37,040 bases of DNA, from assembly GCA_011525945.1 (NCBI GenBank), contig WYBJ01000189.1, positions 1 to 37,040 of the forward strand, written 5' to 3'. Position 1 is the stretch's first letter; the number at the start of each line of letters is the position of its first letter. The notes under the pieces are model-generated. The model made no database searches. It saw only the letters and a program-made list of their open reading frames with translations, and was not told the origin of the DNA. Source of the stretch: Burkholderiaceae bacterium (lineage in GTDB: Bacteria > Pseudomonadota > Gammaproteobacteria > Burkholderiales > WYBJ01). This document shows, piece after piece, positions 8,704 through 16,508 of this stretch. The position numbers were made by a program, and so were the translations under genes.

Positions 8704-9675
8704 TCAGCCCGCGGCCTTTTCCTTCTTCGCCTCGCCCGCCTTCACCGCGTCGGCCTTCTTCACCGGCGGAACCACGGGCGTGATGCCGTTCATGAGCGAC
8801 GCGGGGATCACCTCGATCAGCTCGTCGACGCTGAACATGCCGTCGCCGCCCTTGTGCAGGCTCTTGTACTCCTCACCGAAATAGTAGGTGTTGATGCGCC
8901 CGCGCTCGACGTGAAACACCTGGCCGTTGATGTAGTCGGCCTCATCGAGGCACAGGTAGGCCACCATCGGCGCGATGTACTCCGGCCCGCGTGGCAGCAG
9001 CGTGCGCGCATACTCGGCCTTGGTCATGAGGCCTGCTTCGAAGCGGCGGCGGCGATTCTCCTTCACCGCGTCGTTGACCGTCATGCGCGTGTCCGCCGAC
9101 GGGCAGATCGCATTGGCCGTGACGCCGTAGCGTGCCGCCTCCTTCGCGATCGAGCGCGTGAGTCCGATGATGCCCGCTTTCGAAGCGCTGTAGTTGCACT
9201 GGCCGACCGAGCCCTTGAAGGCATCGGAGGAGAAATTCACGATGCGCCCGAACCCCGCCTGGCGCATGTATTTCACCGCGTGATGCGCCATGTTCCAATG
9301 CCCCTTCAGGTGCACGCTCACCACCGAGTCGAAGTCATCCTCCGACATGTTCCAGATCATGCGCTCGCGCAGATTGCCGGCGACGTTGACGAGGATGTCG
9401 ACCGCGCCGAACTCGTCCACGCATTGCTTGATCATCAATCCGGCCTTGAGATAGTCGGCGACCGAATCGTAGTTGGGCAGGGCTTGGCCGCCTGCGCGCT
9501 CGATCTCGGCGACGACCTCGTCGGCAGGGCGCTCCTCGGTTTTTTCGCCGCCGCGACCCACGCCCGGATCGTTGACGACCACTTTCGCCCCCTGCTTCGC
9601 CAGCAACAGCGCAACTTCGCGCCCGATACCGCGGCCCGCGCCGGTAACCACTGCCGCTTTTCCCTCGAGATGCAT
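8704..9675 (-). CDS. SDR family oxidoreductase, (3R)-hydroxyacyl-CoA dehydrogenase-like
   Basis: 323 residues. The Rossmann motif TGAGRGIG is at residues 11-18, NVAG at 97-100, catalytic Ser in NFSSDA (149/150), and YSASK with Tyr162 and Lys166, so the catalytic set is intact. The insertion VNDPGVGRGGEKTEERPADE after the second strand resembles the dehydrogenase unit of peroxisomal multifunctional enzyme 2/HSD17B4, which oxidises 3-hydroxyacyl-CoAs; that substrate is inference. An extra C-terminal extension (residues about 255-323) ends in a Lys/Ala-rich tail (KKADAVKAGEAKKEKAAG). A strong ribosome site (AAGGAGG) precedes the ATG. It is the last gene of a minus-strand run with the crotonase, glucoamylase and racemase-like genes, which supports a CoA-thioester role. 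Confidence 0.87.
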   Translation of the reverse strand: MHLEGKAAVVTGAGRGIGREVALLLAKQGAKVVVNDPGVGRGGEKTEERPADEVVAEIERAGGQALPNYDSVADYLKAGLMIKQCVDEFGAVDILVNVAGNLRERMIWNMSEDDFDSVVSVHLKGHWNMAHHAVKYMRQAGFGRIVNFSSDAFKGSVGQCNYSASKAGIIGLTRSIAKEAARYGVTANAICPSADTRMTVNDAVKENRRRRFEAGLMTKAEYARTLLPRGPEYIAPMVAYLCLDEADYINGQVFHVERGRINTYYFGEEYKSLHKGGDGMFSVDELIEVIPASLMNGITPVVPPVKKADAVKAGEAKKEKAAG

Positions 9676-9823
9676 TATTGGCCTCCTTGTGCAATGCCAA
9701 AGTGAATGCTGCGCCCGCGATCGCGCGCGCGTACAAACCGCATACTATGCCCGGCGACCGGGGTTGCCAACGAAACGCAGCGGCCGTGGGCGCTGCCGAG
9801 ACGCGGATCCGGGCGCTCCCCGA

Positions 9824-10609
9824 TCAGGTTCCGGTGAACTGCGCCGGGCGCCGCTCGGAGCTCGCCTTGACGCCTTCCTTGAAATCGTTCGTCGCCCGCA
9901 GCAGCGCCTGCTCGAAGGCTTCGCGCTCGGTCGCCTCGCGAAACTCGTGCACCAGATCCTTGTTCAGGCTCTCGCGTGTCGACTGCAACGACAGCGGTGC
10001 GATTTGTGCGAGCTCCGCGGCCATCTCTTGCGCAACCTCGCGTACCCGCTCCTGCTCGGCGAGCCGGTCCGCCAGCCCCATCGCGACGGCCTCTTCGCCG
10101 GGAACACGGCGGCCGGTGTAGGCAAGCCACTTGGCGCGCTGATGGCCGACCAGCCGCGGTAGCGTCACCGTCATGCCGAAGCCCGGGTGGTAGCCGAGCG
10201 CCGCGAAGTTGCAGGCGAGCCGCGCCTCCTTGCAGGTGACGCGAAAATCAGCCACGAGCGCAAGCCCCAGCCCGGCGCCGATCGCGCTGCCGTGCACTGC
10301 GGCGACGATCGGCTTGCGCGTCGCCACCAGCCGCCGTGCCTCGTGGTAGAGGTGACGCGGGCGCTGCACCGCCTGGCCCGCAGCTTCTTCCGCGATGCGC
10401 TTGCCGAGATTCGCGCCGGCGCAAAAGTGCTTGCCGGCCGCCGCCAGGACGACTGCGCGGCAGTCCGCTTCGTGATCGAGCGCTTCGAGCACCGAGGCGA
10501 GATTCGCGATCAGCTCGATGTCCAGGAAATTGTTCGGCGGCCGCCGAATCTCCACCGTCGCGACAAAACCCTGCATGCTCACGCCGACATCCTCGTTACC
10601 CGTCACCAT
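9824..10609 (-). CDS. Crotonase-fold protein lacking both hydratase glutamates
   Basis: 261 residues with the enoyl-CoA hydratase/isomerase fold. The first oxyanion-hole segment is AAGKHFCAGANL, the second HGSAIGAGLGLALVADFRV. By eye alignment to rat mitochondrial hydratase, Glu144 (GGGCELA) corresponds to Gly in GAGLGLA, and Glu164 (QPEILLG) to Phe in NFAALG. Both general acid/base residues seem absent, so it should not be assumed to hydrate enoyl-CoAs. Crotonases with such changes act as isomerases, hydrolases or decarboxylases. The segment ALGYHPGFGMTVTLPRLVG is a recognisable variant. The start at 10609 has GGAG six bases upstream; the longer frame to 11212 is antisense noise over the glucoamylase. 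It sits between the SDR and glucoamylase genes on the same strand. Confidence 0.86.
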   Translation of the reverse strand: MVTGNEDVGVSMQGFVATVEIRRPPNNFLDIELIANLASVLEALDHEADCRAVVLAAAGKHFCAGANLGKRIAEEAAGQAVQRPRHLYHEARRLVATRKPIVAAVHGSAIGAGLGLALVADFRVTCKEARLACNFAALGYHPGFGMTVTLPRLVGHQRAKWLAYTGRRVPGEEAVAMGLADRLAEQERVREVAQEMAAELAQIAPLSLQSTRESLNKDLVHEFREATEREAFEQALLRATNDFKEGVKASSERRPAQFTGT

Positions 10610-10763
10610 CGTGCGCTCCTTCATCCGCAATTCATTGGCATGAGCCTGGATTGTATCGGGCTTTGTCGCCTCGGCCTCATCCCGGGCGCGGCGCGCACGT
10701 CGAGCGCCGCCGTCGCCATGCCGAACGAGCGAAGCAAGCCCGGCACGGTCCCTTCCCGATCCT

Positions 10764-13199
10764 TCATCCCACCGCGACTTCGAAGTCCACGCCTTCCCAG
10801 CGCGCTGCCTCGCGCCAGAAGAAGGTGAACTTGATGCTCGCGCCGCGCGCGAGGCGCTCGCTCGGAAGATCGACATAGTGCACGCCGAGGCCGGTATCGT
10901 GCGTGCTGCTATCGTGCACGCCACGCCAGTCATCGGCACTCCAGTGCACGGTGGCCTCCGCGAGCGTCTCGATACGCAGGATGCGGCCTTGCGGGAACGA
11001 CCGGGTCTTGTGATTGAAGCGCCAGAAGGCGTATGCGCACGGCGCCTTGCGTTTGACATAGCGCTCGAGCGTCTGCGGCGGCATGTCGAATACGCACCGG
11101 TCGCGCACCGAGCGCAGCAGCTTGACGTACTCGGCGTGAGCCCACACCAGCGGCATCGCCGAGCCTGACGGTCGGCCGAAGAACAACTCCCGCTGCGGAA
11201 TATCGGGCTCATCCCAGATCTGCTCCGGAATCATGCCGCCCTCGTTGGCGAACGCGACCATCGCGTGCATCAACTCGCGCGCAGCGTCCAGCCTTCCGGC
11301 GGCGAGCTCATAGTGCGCACGCTCGCCGGTGAGCAGCGGCCAGATGCGCCCGCGACCGGTGCCGTCAAACGGCCCGCCATCGACGTGCTCGCCGTAGCCG
11401 TCGTCGTTGTAGCGATGCCAACATGGGCCGCGCGGCGTATCGACCTTGAGCAGCGCGTCGATCACCTTGACGGTGTTGACGATACGCGGGTCGGCCGCAT
11501 CCCGCAGCCCGAAGCGCACCAGCGCCAGCGCATCGGGGCTCACGATCTGAGCGGCCAACTCGTTGCCGCTCTCGGGCGGGCGGTTCTTGATCGGAACGTA
11601 GCCGGCCGTGGGAGAAGCCACGGTGCAGACTTCCGGCGGCGCGATGCGCACGTAATATCCGGCCACCCCCACCTCGCGTGCGAGCCCGGTACCGGCGACG
11701 TAGGTCCAGCGTTCGATGTGATCGTTCCAGGCGTCAGCCGTCTGGCGCAGGTAGCCGCCCACCTCCGGCTCGCCGCAGGCGTCGGCGAGATCCGCCGCCA
11801 CCAGCAGCGCCGCAATCACCGCCGCCAAAGTGAACGGCGAATAGCCCGCATCCTCCTCCCATCGGTCTTGCTGCGTGACGGGACCGTTGCGCACGAGGAA
11901 AACGACCGCGCGGCGCATCATCGGCCACAGCCGCAAGAGATCCTGCTCGGACAGCGCGCCCTCGCGGCGGGCGAGATCGACCAGCAGGAGCGGGAACGCC
12001 GTCTCGTCCATCTGAATCCCGTTCCAGTACGGCGTGCCGTCGAGCCACATGTTCTGCGGCCAGTGACCATCGGCTTCCTGGGTCGTTTGCAGGTACCCGA
12101 GTACACGCCGCACATCGTCATGCGCGCCGACCGCAAGCAACGCGCCGGCGCTCTCCGCGAGGTCGCGCGGCCAGGCGAGGTGATAGCCACCCAGGTCGTC
12201 GTCGCCCTTGGCGAAGCCCCAGGGAAACGACAGGCTCGCGATCAATCCGCCCGGCAGCCACTTCGACTCGTGGCTACGCAGCACCATGACGCTGGTGCGA
12301 TGCGCGCCATTCTCGGCGGCGCGATCCGCCGCATTCTCGCCCGCCGGATCGGCGGTCAGGCTCAGACACGAACGCTGCCAGCCCTGCCACTCGCGCACAT
12401 AAGCGGCCTGCGCCGTCTCGAAGCCGCCGCTCAAGCTCGCGAGCGTGCGATGACCCGCTTCGGCAGGCGTGTGACCAAACCCCAGCGCCAGCACGAAGGT
12501 GCCGGCACAGGCGCCAAGATCGATCTCGCCCGCGGCCGCGACATTGCCGTTTTCGGCGCGTGCGTATTCCACTGTCATGGTCCCATGGCGGACCAGATCC
12601 TGCCAGGCGTCGCTCGAGCCGACAAAGCCCACCGAGCGCTTGCGCCACGGCGCGCTGCACCCGATCGCCAGCGCGAAACCGTCGCGCTGCGCGAACAGCA
12701 TCGGCACGCCCTTGTAGTCATCGAGCCAGGCGTTGTTGCCGCCGCCCCGCCCGCCCAGATGCGGCGCAGCCAACAGGTAGAGATGATAGTCGTCCAACGC
12801 GCCCGTGAGCGGCACGAAGCGCGTGCGCTGCAGGACGGCGTCGCGCAGCGGATCGGATAGCACCTCCTTCTCGATCCGGTAGCGACCTGCGCGGCACGAG
12901 TTGATCAGGCGGTAGAGCGGCACGCCCGCGAACGGATAGCTCACCTGCGAGCGCGCGTGGCGCTTCTCTTCGGAGAAGAATTCGCGGCCGTCGGTGACGA
13001 TCAAACCGAGGTCACGCGTACACGGCGTGTCCAGACGCGGGTAGTAGATCTCGTTGAGGATGCCGTGGCTGAGCGTGAACCAGACGCGGCTTGCGCTACT
13101 GAGCGCAGTGCCCACGCCGGTCTTGGCGCTGGAAGTCCAGCGCGGCTCGCTGCCCGGCCAGCCGGGGGCGTAAGGAAGCGGCGCGCGCACGCTGCTCAT
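10764..13199 (-). CDS. Glycoside hydrolase family 15 protein (glucan 1,4-alpha-glucosidase)
   Basis: 811 residues. The N-terminal domain (APGWPGSEPRWTSSAKTGVG, then WFTLSHGILNEIYYPRLD) is the super-sandwich domain of bacterial glucoamylases/glucodextranases. The C-terminal (alpha/alpha)6 barrel contains YHLAWPRDLAESAGALLAVG, WPQNMWLDGTPYWNGIQMDE, the general acid motif RWEEDAGYSP (Glu448/449) and the general base motif IPEQIWDE (Glu659), so it looks catalytically intact. The enzyme releases glucose from alpha-glucan non-reducing ends. No signal peptide is apparent, suggesting action on intracellular glycogen or maltodextrin. Its ATG overlaps the stop of the racemase-like gene by four bases (ATGA), so translation is likely coupled. 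The pairing of a glucoamylase with a CoA-racemase gene is metabolically unexpected. Confidence 0.93.
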   Translation of the reverse strand: MSSVRAPLPYAPGWPGSEPRWTSSAKTGVGTALSSASRVWFTLSHGILNEIYYPRLDTPCTRDLGLIVTDGREFFSEEKRHARSQVSYPFAGVPLYRLINSCRAGRYRIEKEVLSDPLRDAVLQRTRFVPLTGALDDYHLYLLAAPHLGGRGGGNNAWLDDYKGVPMLFAQRDGFALAIGCSAPWRKRSVGFVGSSDAWQDLVRHGTMTVEYARAENGNVAAAGEIDLGACAGTFVLALGFGHTPAEAGHRTLASLSGGFETAQAAYVREWQGWQRSCLSLTADPAGENAADRAAENGAHRTSVMVLRSHESKWLPGGLIASLSFPWGFAKGDDDLGGYHLAWPRDLAESAGALLAVGAHDDVRRVLGYLQTTQEADGHWPQNMWLDGTPYWNGIQMDETAFPLLLVDLARREGALSEQDLLRLWPMMRRAVVFLVRNGPVTQQDRWEEDAGYSPFTLAAVIAALLVAADLADACGEPEVGGYLRQTADAWNDHIERWTYVAGTGLAREVGVAGYYVRIAPPEVCTVASPTAGYVPIKNRPPESGNELAAQIVSPDALALVRFGLRDAADPRIVNTVKVIDALLKVDTPRGPCWHRYNDDGYGEHVDGGPFDGTGRGRIWPLLTGERAHYELAAGRLDAARELMHAMVAFANEGGMIPEQIWDEPDIPQRELFFGRPSGSAMPLVWAHAEYVKLLRSVRDRCVFDMPPQTLERYVKRKAPCAYAFWRFNHKTRSFPQGRILRIETLAEATVHWSADDWRGVHDSSTHDTGLGVHYVDLPSERLARGASIKFTFFWREAARWEGVDFEVAVG

Positions 13200-14326
13200 A
13201 GCACGCCGTGAGCCTGCAATTGCCGAATCTCCTCGACGGCGAGCCAGCCTTCAAGCGCACGCTCGGCATCGGGCGCTTCGGGCGGCGTCGGCGCCTCGGC
13301 GACCGTGCGGCTGAAGCGCGGCGCGGGCGCCGGCTGCACGATACCGCCGACCTCGACGAACGCACCTCGTGCCGCGAGGTGCGGATGGTGCGGCGCCTCG
13401 GCCATGCTGAGCACCGGCGCGAAGCACGCGTCGCTCCCTTCCAGCAGTTCGCACCACTGTTGCCGCGTTCGCGTCCTGAATACGCGCGTGAATATCGCGC
13501 GCGCCCGATCCCAATTCGCGCGGTCGCGCGCATCGCCGATCTCCGCCGGCGCCACGCCGATGCGGCGCAGCAACTCGTCATGGAAGCGGCCTTCGATCGA
13601 TGCCACCGATACCCATTCGCCGTCGGCGCACTGGTAGACATCGTAGAAGTAGGCGCCGGTATCGATCATGTTCGTGCCGCGCTCGAGCGACATCAACCCG
13701 CCGGCGTACAGACCGTACGCCGCCGTCATCAACGAAGCCACGCCATCGACCATCGCCGCATCCACCACCTGACCCTTGCCCGAGGCGCGTGCTTCGAGCA
13801 TCGCCGCCAGCACCCCGAGCGCGAGATAGAGCGAGCCGCCGGCGTAGTCGCCCAGCAGATTGAGCGGCGGCGTCGGGGGCGCCCCCTTGCGCCCGATCGC
13901 ATACAGCGCGCCCGTCAGCGCGATGTAGTTGAGATCATGTCCTGCCGCCTGCGCGAGCGGCCCATCCTGGCCCCAGCCCGTGACGCGCCCGTAGACCAGC
14001 CGCGGGTTGCGTTCGAGGCAGACCTCGGAACCGAGCCCGAGGCGCTCGGTGACGCCGGGGCGAAAGCCCTCGATCAATGCGTCCGCATCGACCAGCAGGC
14101 GCAGCACGAGCTCGACCGCGGCGGGCTCCTTCAGGTCGAGCGCAAGCGAGCGCCGGCTGCGCAGCAGCATGTTATAAGCCAGCGGCCGCGGGCTGCCCAG
14201 GTCGGCCGGGGTCTTGCGATCGATGCGCAATACGGTGGCGCCCATGTCGGCAAGCAGCATCGCACACAGCGGACCCGGCCCGATACCGGCCAGCTCGATG
14301 ATTTTCGTACCCTGCAACGGTCCCAT
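13196..14326 (-). CDS. CaiB/BaiF family protein, alpha-methylacyl-CoA racemase type
   Basis: 376 residues. The N-terminus (KIIELAGIGPGPLCAMLLAD, then GATVLRIDR) is diagnostic of the AMACR branch. The racemase pair aligns: His130 in AAGHDLNYIALTGAL (His126 in M. tuberculosis MCR) and Asp160 in LNLLGDYAGG (Asp156). The enzyme would interconvert (2R)- and (2S)-2-methylacyl-CoAs, allowing beta-oxidation of methyl-branched chains such as isoprenoid or sterol side chains. It is transcribed divergently from an acyl-CoA dehydrogenase across a 69-base gap, a fitting partner since these dehydrogenases are stereospecific. It overlaps the downstream glucoamylase gene by four bases. Confidence 0.92.
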   Translation of the reverse strand: MGPLQGTKIIELAGIGPGPLCAMLLADMGATVLRIDRKTPADLGSPRPLAYNMLLRSRRSLALDLKEPAAVELVLRLLVDADALIEGFRPGVTERLGLGSEVCLERNPRLVYGRVTGWGQDGPLAQAAGHDLNYIALTGALYAIGRKGAPPTPPLNLLGDYAGGSLYLALGVLAAMLEARASGKGQVVDAAMVDGVASLMTAAYGLYAGGLMSLERGTNMIDTGAYFYDVYQCADGEWVSVASIEGRFHDELLRRIGVAPAEIGDARDRANWDRARAIFTRVFRTRTRQQWCELLEGSDACFAPVLSMAEAPHHPHLAARGAFVEVGGIVQPAPAPRFSRTVAEAPTPPEAPDAERALEGWLAVEEIRQLQAHGVL

Positions 14327-14355
14327 GACGATCGCACCGCTCCACGTTGGTTGGC

Positions 14356-14385
14356 ATTGACACGCAGCTGTGGCGTGTCCATTCT
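14356..14385. promoter_or_regulatory. Divergent promoter/operator: 10-bp inverted repeat with -35-like hexamers
   Basis: ATTGACACGC (14356-14365) and GCGTGTCCAT (14373-14382) form an inverted repeat with one mismatch and a 7-base spacer (AGCTGTG); the inner 7 bp (GACACGC/GCGTGTC) are perfect. The left arm contains TTGACA (14357-14362), a perfect sigma70 -35 toward the dehydrogenase, with CATTCT 17 bases later as a weak -10. The right arm read on the minus strand contains TGGACA, a -35-like box toward the racemase gene. A dimeric repressor bound here would cover both promoters. Regulator unknown. Confidence 0.55.
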
Positions 14386-14395
14386 ATCCAACACC

Positions 14396-15553
14396 ATGAG
14401 CTACACGCTAAGCGAAGAGCAACGCCAGATCCAGGATCTCATCCGGCGCGTGGCAAGGGACAAGGTCGCGCCGCGCGCCCAAGCGATCGACCGCAGCGCC
14501 GAGTATCCGCAGGACATGTTCGCGCTGCTGAAGGAGCTGGGGCTTTTCACGCTGCCCTTCCCGCCCGAATACGGCGGAACGGGCAGCATGCTATCGGCAT
14601 GCCTTGCAGTGGAAGAGCTGGGGCGCGTGTGCTACAACACCGCCTACCTGCTCGTCGTGCAGTGGCTTCCTTTCGGCGCGATCCTCGCGGGCGGCACACG
14701 GGCGCAGCGCGACCGCTACCTGCCCGGGCTCGCTTCCGGAGCGCTGCGCGCCGCCTTCTCCACCACCGAGCCGCAGAGCGGCTCGGATGTGCGGGGTATC
14801 CGCAGCAAAGCGATCGCGGTTGCGGGCGGCTATCGCATCGACGGAGCGAAGATCTGGTGCACCAACTCGGACGTGGCGGATTTCGTCCTGGTCGCCGCGA
14901 AGCTCGAGGAAGGCGGCAAGTCGGACATCCATCTGTTCATCGTCGAGAAGGGAACGCCCGGTTTCCAGGTCGGGCGCAAGGAAGACAAGATGGGCGCGCG
15001 CGGCGTTGCATCGTGCCCGCTCTTCCTCGATGGCGTGGTCGTGCCGCGGGAGAATCGGCTCGGGGACGCTGGCGCTCAGGGGTTCAAGATCGTCATGGAG
15101 GCGTTCAATCAGTCGCGCCCCATCATCGCCGCGCGCGGTATAGGCCTTGCCCAGGGCGCAATCGATCACGCGACCGGGTTCGTACAGGGCCGCTCGGCGT
15201 TTGGCCAGCCGGTCGGCGACTTCCAGGGCGTGCGCTGGATGCTCGCCGACATGGCGATGCAGACCGAGGCGGCGCGCCAACTCGTCTACCGCGCCGCGGC
15301 GATGGTCGATGCCGGCGCCACCGGGCGCGAGCTCGCGCCGATCGCCGCCATGGCGAAGTGCTTCGCCACCGATGTCGCCATGCGCGTCGCAACCGACGCC
15401 GTGCAGTTGTTCGGCGCCGCCGGCATTTCGGCCGAGTATCCGATCAACCGCTATCTACGTGATGCGAAGGTGCTGCAGATCGTCGAAGGCACCAACCAGA
15501 TACAGCGCAATATCATCGCCGATGCGCTGCTGGGACGCGCGGGGCGAAGGTAG
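14396..15553 (+). CDS. Acyl-CoA dehydrogenase
   Basis: 385 residues, full length for the family. The N-terminal helical domain starts TLSEEQRQIQDLIRRVARD. The FAD/substrate signature AAFSTTEPQSGSDV lies mid-protein, with IWCTNSDVADFVLVAAK in the beta domain. The C-terminal IVEGTNQIQRNII places the catalytic base at Glu364, the same position as Glu376 of medium-chain enzymes. It would oxidise an acyl-CoA to the 2-enoyl-CoA with ETF as acceptor. Candidate substrates from context are 2-methyl-branched acyl-CoA (divergent racemase-like gene) or cyclohexanecarboxyl-CoA (convergent BadI-like gene, 54 bases away). No ribosome site precedes the ATG, and the putative -10 lies only about 10 bases upstream, so the mRNA may have a very short leader or none. 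Confidence 0.93.
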   Translation: MSYTLSEEQRQIQDLIRRVARDKVAPRAQAIDRSAEYPQDMFALLKELGLFTLPFPPEYGGTGSMLSACLAVEELGRVCYNTAYLLVVQWLPFGAILAGGTRAQRDRYLPGLASGALRAAFSTTEPQSGSDVRGIRSKAIAVAGGYRIDGAKIWCTNSDVADFVLVAAKLEEGGKSDIHLFIVEKGTPGFQVGRKEDKMGARGVASCPLFLDGVVVPRENRLGDAGAQGFKIVMEAFNQSRPIIAARGIGLAQGAIDHATGFVQGRSAFGQPVGDFQGVRWMLADMAMQTEAARQLVYRAAAMVDAGATGRELAPIAAMAKCFATDVAMRVATDAVQLFGAAGISAEYPINRYLRDAKVLQIVEGTNQIQRNIIADALLGRAGRR

Positions 15554-15607
15554 CCGCAAGGCTTCGCGCCGAGTCCGCCGCAGCGACTTGCCTCGCGCCA
15601 ACACCGC

Positions 15608-16390
15608 TCAGCGCGCTTTCTTGCGAAACTCGGGTTTGCGCTTTTCCAGGAACGCCCGCACGCCCTCCTTCGATTCCTCGGTCTGGTAGTACAGGCTGAG
15701 CGCCTGAAAGCCGAGGCTGCCGATGCCGCGCATCGAGTCGGTGGCGGCATTGAACGAGCTCTTGGCGAGCGCGATCGCGGTCGGGCTCTTCTCCAGTATC
15801 TCGGCGCACCAGCGGTCGACTTCGGCATCGAGCTGATCGTGCGCCACGACGGCGTTGCACAAGCCCATCTCGAGCGCCTGCTGCGCGCTGTAGCGCCGGC
15901 ACAGATACCAGATCTCGCGCGCTTTCTTCTCGCCCACGATGTGCGCGAGGTAGGCCGTACCCCAGCCCGGATCGACCGAGCCCACCTTCGGCCCGACCTG
16001 GCCGAAGATCGCCTTCTCGGAGGCGATCGTGAGGTCGCACAAGGTCGCGAGCACGTTGCCGCCGCCGATCGCATAACCCTGCACGCGTGCGATCACCGGC
16101 TTGGGAATTTCGCGCATCGTCGCATGCAGCTGCTCCACCGGCATGCCGACCGTGCCGCGGCCGTCGTACTGACCGTCGTGCGCCGACTGATCGCCGCCGG
16201 TGCAAAACGCGCGGTCGCCCGCCCCGGTGAGTACGATCACGCCGATCGAGCGATCCCAGCCCGCATCGGACAGCGCATCGATCAGCTCCTCGGTGGTCTT
16301 GCCGCGAAAAGCGTTCATCACCTTCGGCCGATCGATGGTGATGCGTGCGATACCTTCGCGTTTCTCCAACACGATATCTTCGTAGGCCAT
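15608..16390 (-). CDS. badI: 2-ketocyclohexanecarboxyl-CoA hydrolase (BadI-like)
   Basis: 260 residues of the crotonase family in the BadI/MenB branch. DRAFCTGGDQSAHDGQYDGR (residues 59-78) and GYAIGGGNVLATLCDLTIAS carry the oxyanion and CoA-binding segments, and GPKVGSVDPGWGTAYLA holds the Ser138/Asp140 pair that corresponds to the MenB/BadI catalytic S-x-D. From memory of the Rhodopseudomonas palustris protein, the GGDQ-x-HDG-x-YDGRGTVG block matches nearly residue for residue. BadI opens the ring of 2-ketocyclohexanecarboxyl-CoA to pimeloyl-CoA in alicyclic/benzoate degradation. AGGAG precedes the ATG at 16390; the frame upstream of that is not coding. The rest of a CHC pathway (AliA, BadK, BadH) is not obvious here, although the convergent dehydrogenase could be an AliB counterpart. 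Confidence 0.85.
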   Translation of the reverse strand: MAYEDIVLEKREGIARITIDRPKVMNAFRGKTTEELIDALSDAGWDRSIGVIVLTGAGDRAFCTGGDQSAHDGQYDGRGTVGMPVEQLHATMREIPKPVIARVQGYAIGGGNVLATLCDLTIASEKAIFGQVGPKVGSVDPGWGTAYLAHIVGEKKAREIWYLCRRYSAQQALEMGLCNAVVAHDQLDAEVDRWCAEILEKSPTAIALAKSSFNAATDSMRGIGSLGFQALSLYYQTEESKEGVRAFLEKRKPEFRKKAR

Positions 16391-16508
16391 GCCGTTCTCC
16401 TGGTCGCGATGACATGGCGGGCGCCGCTCGCCCGCCCCGCGAGGCGTCATTGTGCCGTATCCGAGCGCATCCACGATGGCTGGATCGGGCTCGTCCGGCG
16501 CGCGGGCG

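Noticed and set aside
10610..11212. N-terminal extension of the crotonase frame
   Set aside because: Overlaps the glucoamylase end in another frame, and a good ribosome site sits before the ATG at 10609.
11265..12860. 531-residue plus-strand open frame
   Set aside because: Entirely antisense to the GH15 glucoamylase, whose catalytic motifs are intact; no family resemblance.
13208..14395. N-terminal extension of the acyl-CoA dehydrogenase frame
   Set aside because: The upstream part is antisense to the racemase-like gene; family homology begins at the ATG at 14396.
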